DNA from: CAILUG01 sp038125665
GTDB taxonomy: Bacteria > Pseudomonadota > Gammaproteobacteria > Pseudomonadales > Pseudohongiellaceae
Assembly (NCBI GenBank): GCA_038125665.1
Contig: JAYPEI010000033.1
Coordinates: forward strand, 1-9,850
DNA length: 9,850 bases
Direction of reading: 5' to 3'
Numbering within the stretch: position 1 is the stretch's first letter; every line of letters begins with the position of its first letter. The notes under the pieces were generated by a model. The model made no database searches. It was not told where the DNA came from and was given only the letters and a program-made list of their open reading frames with translations. This document shows, piece by piece, positions 1 through 6,588 of this stretch. The position numbers and the translations under genes were made by a program.

Positions 1-119
1 GTTTTAGCGTTGCTTAGAGAGCTTCTGAGACGCTCTGAGGGGTATGCAGGAGGCCGGTGGGGGTACTGGGGATATATAGGTGTTGAGGGGGATTTTGAGG
101 GCTTTTTAGTGTTAAGTAG
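1..119 (+). repeat. Left inverted repeat (119 bp visible)
   Basis: This is the inverted copy of 9481-9599. Aligned by hand without gaps, the copies differ only at positions 56, 65, 92, 106 and 107; similarity fades after 119. The strand shown is strikingly G-rich, with runs of four or five G at 39-42, 59-63, 68-71 and 87-91 and a run of three at 99-101. TGAGGG occurs three times (36-41, 84-89, 96-101). AGAGC at 18-22 can pair with GCTCT at 32-36. The repeat is cut by the window edge, so it may be longer. Confidence 0.93.
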
Positions 120-140
120 TTTTGAAGTAGCCAATCCTGT

Positions 141-698
141 CTAGTAGGTTACCTCTTCGCCTTTTGCACCAATTATTGAAAAGCTCCAACTTAGGGGTTC
201 TTCTGGCCGCAGTATATTCTGGGAGAAATATCCAACCGACTGCGGTTCAGTATTAACCTCTTCCACATATATCCTAGTCTGAGGATCTGCAGGTTTGTCT
301 CTTTCTCTGCTTCTGGCAGTTGTACTTACAGAGACCGTCAATTCGCGTATTACCAAGTTTTCATTACCGTTATAGTAATCAAACCTCATCATACTGCCCC
401 GAAGTTCGGGATTTTCAAACTCTAGCCTTTTTACTTCTTCCTCTGTCAAGATTCTGGTCGTAAATTCAATTTCTTCTTCGGGTTTCGGATAAAGAGAACG
501 ACAAGATCTACGAATCTCGTAAGCAGCATATTCAGATTGGGCGTCTCCCATGCTATCAACAATACATTGGTCATAGCTTTTTTCTGCGCAACCAGCAGCG
601 AGCAAAATAATAGAAGATATCAAACCGCTGCAGAGATTTTTAATTGTGTTTTGGTTATGCACTGATTGCTCAATTTTCATAGGGTTTGACCCGGTCAT
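141..698 (-). CDS. Small predicted lipoprotein, function unknown
   Basis: The protein begins with a basic and polar stretch, a hydrophobic segment and a lipobox ending LLAAGC, so it should be cleaved and lipidated at that cysteine and sit in a membrane facing the periplasm. Two possible starts exist: position 698 (185 residues) and an in-frame ATG at 680 (179 residues, Cys at residue 31), which gives a more usual signal peptide; neither has a convincing Shine-Dalgarno site. After the lipobox comes a Cys-containing segment (about residues 45-66 of the long form, C...C spaced about 21 residues) of the kind seen in small uncharacterised proteobacterial proteins. The rest is polar and has no motif I recognise. 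It starts 17 bases after the helicase stop, on the same strand, so it is probably the last gene of that operon. It ends about 20 bases from the left repeat. Confidence 0.75.
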   Translation of the reverse strand: MTGSNPMKIEQSVHNQNTIKNLCSGLISSIILLAAGCAEKSYDQCIVDSMGDAQSEYAAYEIRRSCRSLYPKPEEEIEFTTRILTEEEVKRLEFENPELRGSMMRFDYYNGNENLVIRELTVSVSTTARSRERDKPADPQTRIYVEEVNTEPQSVGYFSQNILRPEEPLSWSFSIIGAKGEEVTY

Positions 699-715
699 GA
701 AATGACCACTGTTAT

Positions 716-3529
716 TTAAGAAAACAAATCAAGAAGGGTTTGCGGCAACTCGCTCTGAAGCCGCCACGTAACATTCATCGGCTTACTCCCTTCGTGCGAA
801 ATATATGTTACCGGGCCGCAACAGAAGAATGGGGCGGCTGTCCCTCCTTTAATTTTCCCCTGCTTCCTCACGAACAAATAAACAACGCTTCCATCTGATT
901 CGTGTGTAACAAGCCTCTTGCCTTTCCCTTTGTCAGGCTCATTAGAATTTTGTGACTGCCAATGCAACGTTCTGGCGTCTGCAAAATAATCCGTGTACTG
1001 ATGTTCTGACGCTTTTCCGCTCTTATCTAGAGTCACCAACAGATATATATCTTTGTATCCTTTCGGAGTTACAAACCCGGAGTTCCATATAGCTTCTGAA
1101 AACTCATGACCAAAGAGCGGCGGGATGTCAGCTCTCATGAACTCTTTGTGGAGAATCGGGGTCTCAGGCTCTAACGTACTGACTTCAACGGTAGCCCTGT
1201 ATTCTTGAAGACGATACTCAATAATCTCGTCAAGAAAGTTACAGAAATACTCTTGATTGTCTGTTCTGATCGGAAATCTAAGCCCAAATGTTTGCTCATT
1301 TGCCTCAAAGAATGATTCTGCAGCCGCCCAAGCTTCAATAGGATTTTTCCGCCAGTAGGCCAACCATCCTTCGGGGGTTGATCCATCAGAATTTTCTTTA
1401 AATCGCTCGGGAACGTCCGATTCCCAGAAGTCTGTGTCTCGCAGTAATTTATAAGAAGTATTGGCAAGATTTTGAAAGCTATGACTCTGATTCACCCCAA
1501 GAGAAAGCAGTGATTTTAACGTAATAAATTTAAATGACTTCTGCCGGGAGGTTGTTTCTATCTCTTTCAGGAATGCGCTATGGGCTTCCACAACTTCTGC
1601 CTCTTGGTTGTTTAACTCGTTTATCTCCGCAAGGAACTCAAACCACGACCCAAACCCCGTCCGAATCGTGGTTACATTTCCCTTTGAGGACCAGAACTCT
1701 GTGAGAGTAGGTCGTTTTCCTAATTGCTCTTTGAGGTTTAAGTACTGCTCATACTGAAGATCAGGCTTCGTGCTGATGAGGGCTTTCATAAAATCAATTG
1801 CTTTTGGCTCGTAGTTAACAAAGCAGTTGTCTGGAAGCAGGAGCGTATCCTCTTCAATATCTGATAAGAAGCCTTTTCTAGCGACACCTGTAGCTGCAAT
1901 ATCAAATAGCGCTTCTGGTTTCTTAAAGAAAGATATGTGATTACCAATGAAATCAATGATCTCCAAATGAGATTTCTTCTCTGCTAAACGTAGACCTCGC
2001 CCTAGCTGCTGCAGGAATAAGATCGTAGACTCAGTTGGTCTCAGCATAAGAATGGTATTTACTTCTGGTATATCTACCCCTTCATTAAAAAGGTCTACAG
2101 TAAAAATAATTTCTATTTTCCCCTGACGGAGTAGCTCAATGGCTTCACCGCGTTGCACAGTGCTATGGGAATGCAGGGATAAGCATTTGACTCCTTTACT
2201 TGAGAAAAACTCTGCCAAAAAATCAGAATGTTTTATGGAAACGCAGAACGCTAGTGTTTTATCTTGTTTATATTCTCTCCAATTACGGAAGTTATGTTCG
2301 GCACGAGATAATGTCGCGAATCTTGCCGTAAGTTCATCTGGATCAAACCTACCATTCCTCCATGGGATCTCCCCATAGTTCACACTTTCATGCTCAGCGA
2401 TACCTCTGTACGTAAATGGACTAAGAAGCTTCTTTTTAATTCCGTCAAATAAAGTTCTTCTGTAGATTTCATGGTTATCGCACAGAGCAAGAATATCCTT
2501 TGAGTCTGTTCTTTCCGGCGTAGCTGTTAAACCTAAGAGAAATTCAGGGCGAAAATGATCAATGACTTTCACATATGTGCTTGCAGCAGCATGATGAAAT
2601 TCATCAACAATGATGTAATCAAAATAGGATTGTGAAAATTCCCTTAAATATGAAGTCTTTCCAAGAGACTGTACGGAAGCAAACAAAATTTCCGCAGAGA
2701 AATCTTTTCTATCAGCGGAAAATCTTCCACTTCTTTTCTCAGGCAACAAGGTGGAAAAAGTGGCTTCCGCTTGATTCAGTATTTCTTCTCTATGTGCCAC
2801 AAACAATATACGTTTAGCTTCGGTTGCTTTCACATCAAAAGCTGCTAACCACGTTTTTCCGAGACCCGTCGCGAGAACGACCAGACCTTTCTTCCACCCA
2901 CGTAACCTCGCGCGAGAAAGCTCTCTTAATGCCTCAGCTTGAAAGATGTTTGGTGTAGGAGTGTCATTGTCTATCTGATTGCTTAACTCCTGAGATTTTC
3001 TACGTCTAATGTACTCGTCAATTAATTCATGGGTTAAATTGACGCAGCGGGGATCAATTTCTACATCTCTAAATTCTGATAGTAACTTTTCAAACGTAAC
3101 AGCGTCAGTTTCCGTAGAAACTCTCGCATTCCATTCGTATCCATCTAGGAGAGCAGACTTACTGATATTGCTTGAACCAACGTATGCACAACCTTGTCCG
3201 CTATTAGATTCCGTAAAAACGTATGCCTTTACGTGGAAGCTAATTGAATTTCCTGTTTCAAATAACTTCACCTTTGCCCCTAGCTTTGTAAGTGTCATCA
3301 GGTAACGAAGCGCATTAGGGTCGGTAATATCAAGGTAGTCTGATGTAATGATTGTGATGCTTTTACCACTTTCTAGAGCATCTAAAAGTGACTCGCGGAG
3401 TAAATTTAGACCGGACATCTGCACGAATGCTGATGCAATCATGATGTTGTCGGCGTGATAGATCGCTTGAATCAGCTCTGGAAGTAGCGGATTATTTTGA
3501 CCAGTGGTTAGGGAGTTAGTTGGGAACAT
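716..3529 (-). CDS. PLD-like nuclease / superfamily 2 helicase / DUF3427 protein
   Basis: A 937-residue multidomain protein. Residues 1 to about 175 form a phospholipase D-like domain with one HxK site (H99, K101) followed by GSSN at 118-121, as in PLD-type nucleases. A superfamily 2 helicase core follows: Walker A ATGLGKT (220-226), DEFH box (309-312), TATP motif III (335-338), the FNEGVDIPEV motif V region (481-490) and QQLGRGLR motif VI (507-514). The C-terminal part, about 800-937, matches the DUF3427 pattern (FHWxSQN-like segment at 855-861, then LFVRK at 885-889). The DEFH box replaces the usual DEAH or DECH. This architecture is a known family, usually associated with restriction or other defence functions, but its substrate is not established. 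The ATG lies inside the 3' end of the NUDIX-methyltransferase gene (14-base overlap), pointing to translational coupling. Length and motifs suggest an intact gene. Confidence 0.93.
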   Translation of the reverse strand: MFPTNSLTTGQNNPLLPELIQAIYHADNIMIASAFVQMSGLNLLRESLLDALESGKSITIITSDYLDITDPNALRYLMTLTKLGAKVKLFETGNSISFHVKAYVFTESNSGQGCAYVGSSNISKSALLDGYEWNARVSTETDAVTFEKLLSEFRDVEIDPRCVNLTHELIDEYIRRRKSQELSNQIDNDTPTPNIFQAEALRELSRARLRGWKKGLVVLATGLGKTWLAAFDVKATEAKRILFVAHREEILNQAEATFSTLLPEKRSGRFSADRKDFSAEILFASVQSLGKTSYLREFSQSYFDYIIVDEFHHAAASTYVKVIDHFRPEFLLGLTATPERTDSKDILALCDNHEIYRRTLFDGIKKKLLSPFTYRGIAEHESVNYGEIPWRNGRFDPDELTARFATLSRAEHNFRNWREYKQDKTLAFCVSIKHSDFLAEFFSSKGVKCLSLHSHSTVQRGEAIELLRQGKIEIIFTVDLFNEGVDIPEVNTILMLRPTESTILFLQQLGRGLRLAEKKSHLEIIDFIGNHISFFKKPEALFDIAATGVARKGFLSDIEEDTLLLPDNCFVNYEPKAIDFMKALISTKPDLQYEQYLNLKEQLGKRPTLTEFWSSKGNVTTIRTGFGSWFEFLAEINELNNQEAEVVEAHSAFLKEIETTSRQKSFKFITLKSLLSLGVNQSHSFQNLANTSYKLLRDTDFWESDVPERFKENSDGSTPEGWLAYWRKNPIEAWAAAESFFEANEQTFGLRFPIRTDNQEYFCNFLDEIIEYRLQEYRATVEVSTLEPETPILHKEFMRADIPPLFGHEFSEAIWNSGFVTPKGYKDIYLLVTLDKSGKASEHQYTDYFADARTLHWQSQNSNEPDKGKGKRLVTHESDGSVVYLFVRKQGKIKGGTAAPFFCCGPVTYISHEGSKPMNVTWRLQSELPQTLLDLFS

Positions 3530-4505
3530 TGTTCTTCAGGAAAAAACTGATCCAGTCTGTATCGCTTCGGCCTTGCAAGTCGGCTTGCACATTCGTTTCT
3601 AGGATCTCAAATCCCGTTATATCTTTAAACATCTGAGTGAGACTATCCTGTTTTTGTAGATAAAAGTATCGCCCATCGTTATCAATGTATTCTCCATCTC
3701 CTTGCTTAAATGAAGCATATAAAATGCCGTTATCACTGAGCGCTGACGCAATTTCCGTAAGTACTTTCCGCAATTGGTCAGGATTTAAGTGAAGTAAAGA
3801 AGCTGAAGCCCATATGCCGTCATATTTATTTCCTCTAAGTGCTTCCTCAAACGAGCAGTGCCTTACAGGAATGGCGGTGCGATGCTTTAATAATTCACAA
3901 ATATGTTTGCTTTGATCACATGCTAGGACTTGCAATCCGTTATCATGGAAATAGTAAGACGCATTTCCAGATCCGCAGCCAAGATCAAGGATGTATGGTT
4001 TGTTTTGCAGGTAATCTATAAATTTCTGACAGTCTCCTTCAGGCAAAAAAGGCTGCGTTCTTGATACATAGTCAAACGCCTCTGCGTCATAGTAGTTTAC
4101 CGTTTTTCTATAGTGCCGGTATTTCTCTATGAGCGGTATATCTGCTTCCGCCCAATCTAGGTTTATATCAAATTCAAAGGGAATCCATTTGATTTCCGTA
4201 TGGTCTTGGAGCGAGATTTCTCCGTGAAAATCTACGATCTCAAAAGCATGGAGTTCCACGGCGATGTTTTCGTATTTGTGCTTGCTTGAACCAATATAGT
4301 TCCCGATTTCACAAATCAGCCCCAACTCTTCAAAAAGTTCTCTTTTGAGTGCCTGTTCAGGTGACTCCCGTGCCGATATCTTGCCTCCGGGAAATTCCCA
4401 CATACCGCCCTGAGACTTATGTGGAGATCTCTTTGCTGAAAGAATTCGGCCTTCTTTATAAAAAATAGCGGCGGCGACGCTTATGTATTTTTCCACAGAA
4501 GTCAT
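3516..4505 (-). CDS. NUDIX hydrolase fused to a class I SAM-dependent methyltransferase
   Basis: Two domains in one chain. The N-terminal half (about 1-125) is a MutT-like NUDIX hydrolase with a complete NUDIX box: G-x5-E-x7-REL-x-EE-x-GL, starting at GGKISARE. Such enzymes cleave nucleoside diphosphates linked to another group, for example modified NTPs. The C-terminal half is a small class I methyltransferase with motif I DLGCGSGNA, an acidic end of the second strand in LACDQS, and the segment IWASASLLHL. A linker with YYDAEA...RT typical of this methyltransferase family precedes it. I chose the ATG at 4505 (329 residues) because NUDIX homology begins only a few residues later; an in-frame GTG at 4526 would add seven residues, and neither has a strong ribosome binding site. 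The gene leads an operon with the helicase. NUDIX proteins often neighbour DUF3427 helicases, so a shared defence or nucleotide-surveillance role is plausible; the methyl acceptor is unknown. Confidence 0.9.
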   Translation of the reverse strand: MTSVEKYISVAAAIFYKEGRILSAKRSPHKSQGGMWEFPGGKISARESPEQALKRELFEELGLICEIGNYIGSSKHKYENIAVELHAFEIVDFHGEISLQDHTEIKWIPFEFDINLDWAEADIPLIEKYRHYRKTVNYYDAEAFDYVSRTQPFLPEGDCQKFIDYLQNKPYILDLGCGSGNASYYFHDNGLQVLACDQSKHICELLKHRTAIPVRHCSFEEALRGNKYDGIWASASLLHLNPDQLRKVLTEIASALSDNGILYASFKQGDGEYIDNDGRYFYLQKQDSLTQMFKDITGFEILETNVQADLQGRSDTDWISFFLKNNVPN

Positions 4506-4589
4506 ACTAGATATCTTTGCAGTCACTTAACTTTCAAGTTTTGGTTCGTCATGCCATTGATATTTTGGATTATGTTTTACCCGACTTTG

Positions 4590-4811
4590 TTACCCTAAAC
4601 CCATCCCTAAAAACATATTACACATACCGATCAATAAAATTGGAACCATGTAAGAACTTGGAGTTGGTATCGGGTTTTCTAATGTTTCCGGCCGGTGTAA
4701 GCGCAATTCTGATTCAACGGCTTCCATCTGCATCATCGTAAGCAAGCACCCAACAAAAAAACCAAACAAGATCACNNNNNNNNNNCTAACGTGTAATGGG
4801 AAAACGTTCAT
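4590..4811 (-). CDS. Small predicted membrane protein, interrupted by assembly gap
   Basis: A start at 4811 follows a good Shine-Dalgarno site (AGAGG, 9 bases upstream) that lies over the stop of the preceding MIT-like gene, so translation certainly seems to begin here. Eight residues later the ten-N gap begins. Beyond it, in the same frame if the gap were truly ten bases, comes a chain with two hydrophobic segments, one just after the gap (starting VILFGFFVGC) and one near the C terminus (starting YMVPILLIG), joined by a polar loop. It reads as a two-helix inner-membrane protein of roughly 73 residues. Because ten Ns is often a placeholder, the two halves could belong to a longer protein or even to different genes. 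No family recognised. It is the third gene of the small minus-strand operon. Confidence 0.5.
   Translation of the reverse strand: MNVFPLHVXXXXVILFGFFVGCLLTMMQMEAVESELRLHRPETLENPIPTPSSYMVPILLIGMCNMFLGMGLG
4776..4785. other. Assembly gap (10 N)
   Basis: Ten consecutive unknown bases inside the small membrane-protein gene. A round number suggests a scaffold placeholder, so the missing length may be quite different and could hide additional coding sequence. Confidence 0.98.
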
Positions 4812-4816
4812 TTGAA

Positions 4817-5059
4817 TTATCCTCTTGTAGGAGATGATTTCTTTTCTGGCTTCAGCTTTGAAGCCAATACATGATTTAACTTTATAAGCGATCTTAGCTT
4901 GTCGTCCTGAGTTTTGCGTTGATCTAACAATAGTTTAATTGCTTCTTTATAAAATCGTATTGCCAAGGCTTCGTCAATTTCCTCAAATTTGTTAGCTTTC
5001 TTAACAATGTTGTACACAAGGTGAGCGCGAGAGATCGGGAATTTCAACAGATTTTCCAT
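4817..5059 (-). CDS. Small helical MIT-like protein, copy 2
   Basis: An 80-residue protein related to its upstream neighbour: a gapless hand alignment gives about 22 identities in 74 positions, concentrated in the LAIxxYKxxIxLLL segment (around residues 32-45) and in LNH-LA near the end. The pattern of helices, with ALAIRFYKEAIKLLL in the middle, resembles eukaryotic and archaeal MIT domains and TPR-like helical hairpins; this is resemblance by eye, not a proven family assignment. The ATG overlaps the upstream stop as TAATG, preceded by AGGAGAG at a spacing of six bases, so the pair is translationally coupled. The C terminus is basic (PEKKSSPTRG). It probably arose by tandem duplication and may form a heterodimer or bind the following membrane protein. 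Function unknown. Confidence 0.8.
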   Translation of the reverse strand: MENLLKFPISRAHLVYNIVKKANKFEEIDEALAIRFYKEAIKLLLDQRKTQDDKLRSLIKLNHVLASKLKPEKKSSPTRG

Positions 5060-5337
5060 TAACGGCTCTCCTGACTTTCTAGACTGACGCTTTTACTGCG
5101 TTCTACTTTAAGTTCTTTTGTGACACGTTCAAGCCTCATGGCTAACTTATGATTAAGGCGCATGGCGGTTCCTGAATGCTTAATTTCTGCCTTGGCGCTG
5201 TTTAATAACAATTGGATTGAGTCTTTGTAATATTCAATTGCTAGGTCTTTATCTGAATGCTCGTAATACATACCTTTGCGTATAAAGGATTTCGCGAATT
5301 GCAACTGCGTTAATGAGTATTGAGTAAGATTTTTCAT
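5059..5337 (-). CDS. Small helical MIT-like protein, copy 1
   Basis: A 92-residue, highly polar, predicted all-helical protein, first gene of a three-gene minus-strand operon. Its centre carries DLAIEYYKDSIQLLL, the same core as in the next gene; a basic and acidic C-terminal tail (about 70-92) is longer than in copy 2. The helical spacing resembles MIT domains, which in eukaryotes and archaea bind ESCRT-type tails, but no partner of that kind is visible here, so the likeness may only reflect a shared three-helix fold. Start choice is firm: AAGGAGGT, an essentially perfect Shine-Dalgarno site, lies six bases upstream. A candidate promoter lies directly in front. Expression is probably high relative to other genes in the window, none of which has so good a ribosome binding site. 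Confidence 0.82.
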   Translation of the reverse strand: MKNLTQYSLTQLQFAKSFIRKGMYYEHSDKDLAIEYYKDSIQLLLNSAKAEIKHSGTAMRLNHKLAMRLERVTKELKVERSKSVSLESQESR

Positions 5338-5343
5338 AAATGT

Positions 5344-5351
5344 ACCTCCTT
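5344..5351 (-). promoter_or_regulatory. Strong Shine-Dalgarno site of the MIT-like operon
   Basis: AAGGAGGT on the minus strand, six bases before the ATG at 5337. It matches the anti-Shine-Dalgarno consensus fully and fixes the start of the first MIT-like gene. Confidence 0.85.
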
Positions 5352-5356
5352 TTTCA

Positions 5357-5386
5357 GCGATAGCGCATTCAAAAACACATTGTCAA
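5357..5386 (-). promoter_or_regulatory. Candidate sigma-70 promoter for the MIT-like operon
   Basis: On the minus strand a perfect -35 TTGACA (5381-5386) is followed after 18 bases by TATCGC (5357-5362), a weak -10 matching the first three consensus bases. Transcription would start near 5350, giving a very short leader with the Shine-Dalgarno site almost at its 5' end. The intergenic space is only 59 bases and also has to serve the divergent GIY-YIG-like gene. Confidence 0.4.
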
Positions 5387-5396
5387 CAGGCCCAGA

Positions 5397-5714
5397 ATGA
5401 CAACTCACAACATCTACGTGATAGAACTTGATAAACAAGTTCTAAAAAAAAAGAAGTTTCGCGAAGCTAATCCAGATTATGTGGACGGCAGCCCTTGTGT
5501 GTACGTTGGAATGACTAGCAAGACGCCAGAGGAACGATTTGAACAACACAAAAGCGGCTATAAATCCTCAAGGGTTGTTAAGCAATTTGGTATACGGCTA
5601 AAGCCCAGACAATATCAGAGCCTAAATCCTATGAGCCGAGATGAGGCCGCGGAGATGGAGTTTGAGAAAGCCAGAAGATTGAGGAAGAAGGGATGGGGTG
5701 TTTGGGTTAATTAA
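5397..5714 (+). CDS. Small GIY-YIG nuclease-like protein
   Basis: A 105-residue single-domain protein. IYV near residues 6-8 and VYVG at 35-38 correspond to the two strands of the GIY-YIG fold, followed by MTSKTPEERF, where R47 occupies the place of the catalytic arginine, then a QHKSG segment typical of the family. Glutamates near 86-90 could supply the metal ligand. The GIY and YIG triads are degenerate and a 22-residue charged insert separates the two strands, so activity is uncertain. Family members with more domains include homing endonucleases and repair nucleases; short solitary ones are common on mobile DNA with unknown roles. A weak ACAGG ribosome binding site precedes the ATG. It is divergent from the MIT-like operon and its stop overlaps the end of the convergent phosphoesterase gene by eight bases. 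Confidence 0.75.
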   Translation: MTTHNIYVIELDKQVLKKKKFREANPDYVDGSPCVYVGMTSKTPEERFEQHKSGYKSSRVVKQFGIRLKPRQYQSLNPMSRDEAAEMEFEKARRLRKKGWGVWVN

Positions 5715-6534
5715 AGTGAATAATCTCAATTTGACTCTGAGCTAAGAATCTCAGCGGCAAAACGCTACTTCCCACGCCGCTAGAAACAAAGACCTTCTTC
5801 ATTTCATCTTCATACAAGCCACAGTGTGACTCTTCAGGAGCTTCGCTAGGAACCCACAAAGGCCCTATCAGCGGAAGTCTCACTTGTCCGCAATGCGTAT
5901 GACCTGCTAACCAGATGCCGAAGCTGTTGGGTTTGAATGCGGCCGATGGATCGTGTGTAAGCTGAATCATAGGATACTGTGAGCAATCTGACGGGATACT
6001 CACGCTCTTGTCGTACCCTGTATAGGCATCTCCTACACCGATCACACAGATGGGCTTTTTGCCCTGTAAGACAATTGTCTGGTTCTCTAGGGCCGGTATA
6101 CCGTGTGCCGTAAAAGCATCTAACCAACTTTGCCTGTCTGTCCAAGTTTCATAATTACCTAGAACAAGGGCATAAGGTTTTTCAATAGCTGCGAGAGAGT
6201 CTATGAAACTCTCCTGTACCTCTCGGGCTACAGATACGTCACTAATATTTGCAATGTAATCTCCGGCAAACAGGACATAGTTAGCCGCCGAGTTGTTTAT
6301 TGAGTGAATTAGCTGTTGCCAGCGGTCAAGTGCTGTAGACGAGTTCCTCAGATGAGGATCGCTTACCAAGGCTACACTGATGCCGGAGAGACTGCCTAAT
6401 TCCTGCTGTGTTGAAACAGAAATATCTACATCAATAATGTTTGTTTGGAGAGTGTTTTTTAACGGAAGGACTACCGAAGACACCAGAATCAGAAAAATAA
6501 CGAGTAAATACAATGTTTTATGAGGAGTCGGCAT
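5707..6534 (-). CDS. Membrane-anchored calcineurin-like metallophosphoesterase (YkuE/YaeI-like)
   Basis: A 275-residue protein with an N-terminal hydrophobic helix (about 8-24), either a signal anchor or an uncleaved signal, placing the catalytic domain outside the cytoplasm. The metallophosphoesterase motifs appear in order: D59-x-H61, G91-D92, GNYE at 126-129, H194 in LTHDP, and GHTH at 211-214, followed by CGQ. The third motif is normally GNH(D/E); here tyrosine replaces the histidine that normally assists catalysis, so rate or substrate may differ. Relatives of this type hydrolyse phosphodiester or pyrophosphate bonds in lipid or nucleotide substrates; the substrate here cannot be told. 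AAGGAG lies 11 bases before the ATG. The gene begins 54 bases after the polymerase stop and is probably co-transcribed with it. Confidence 0.88.
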   Translation of the reverse strand: MPTPHKTLYLLVIFLILVSSVVLPLKNTLQTNIIDVDISVSTQQELGSLSGISVALVSDPHLRNSSTALDRWQQLIHSINNSAANYVLFAGDYIANISDVSVAREVQESFIDSLAAIEKPYALVLGNYETWTDRQSWLDAFTAHGIPALENQTIVLQGKKPICVIGVGDAYTGYDKSVSIPSDCSQYPMIQLTHDPSAAFKPNSFGIWLAGHTHCGQVRLPLIGPLWVPSEAPEESHCGLYEDEMKKVFVSSGVGSSVLPLRFLAQSQIEIIHFN

Positions 6535-6588
6535 AGACTCAGTAACTCCTTAAAGGGTCAGGGAACGCTTCTTAGACTCCCAAGACCA

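Noticed and set aside
1171..3305. Several 60-100 residue frames on both strands within the helicase gene
   Set aside because: All lie within a long, motif-complete helicase coding region and show no domain or start signal of their own.
4517..4741. Plus-strand 74-residue frame opposite the small membrane protein
   Set aside because: No ribosome binding site or family likeness, and it lies antisense to a well-signalled minus-strand gene.
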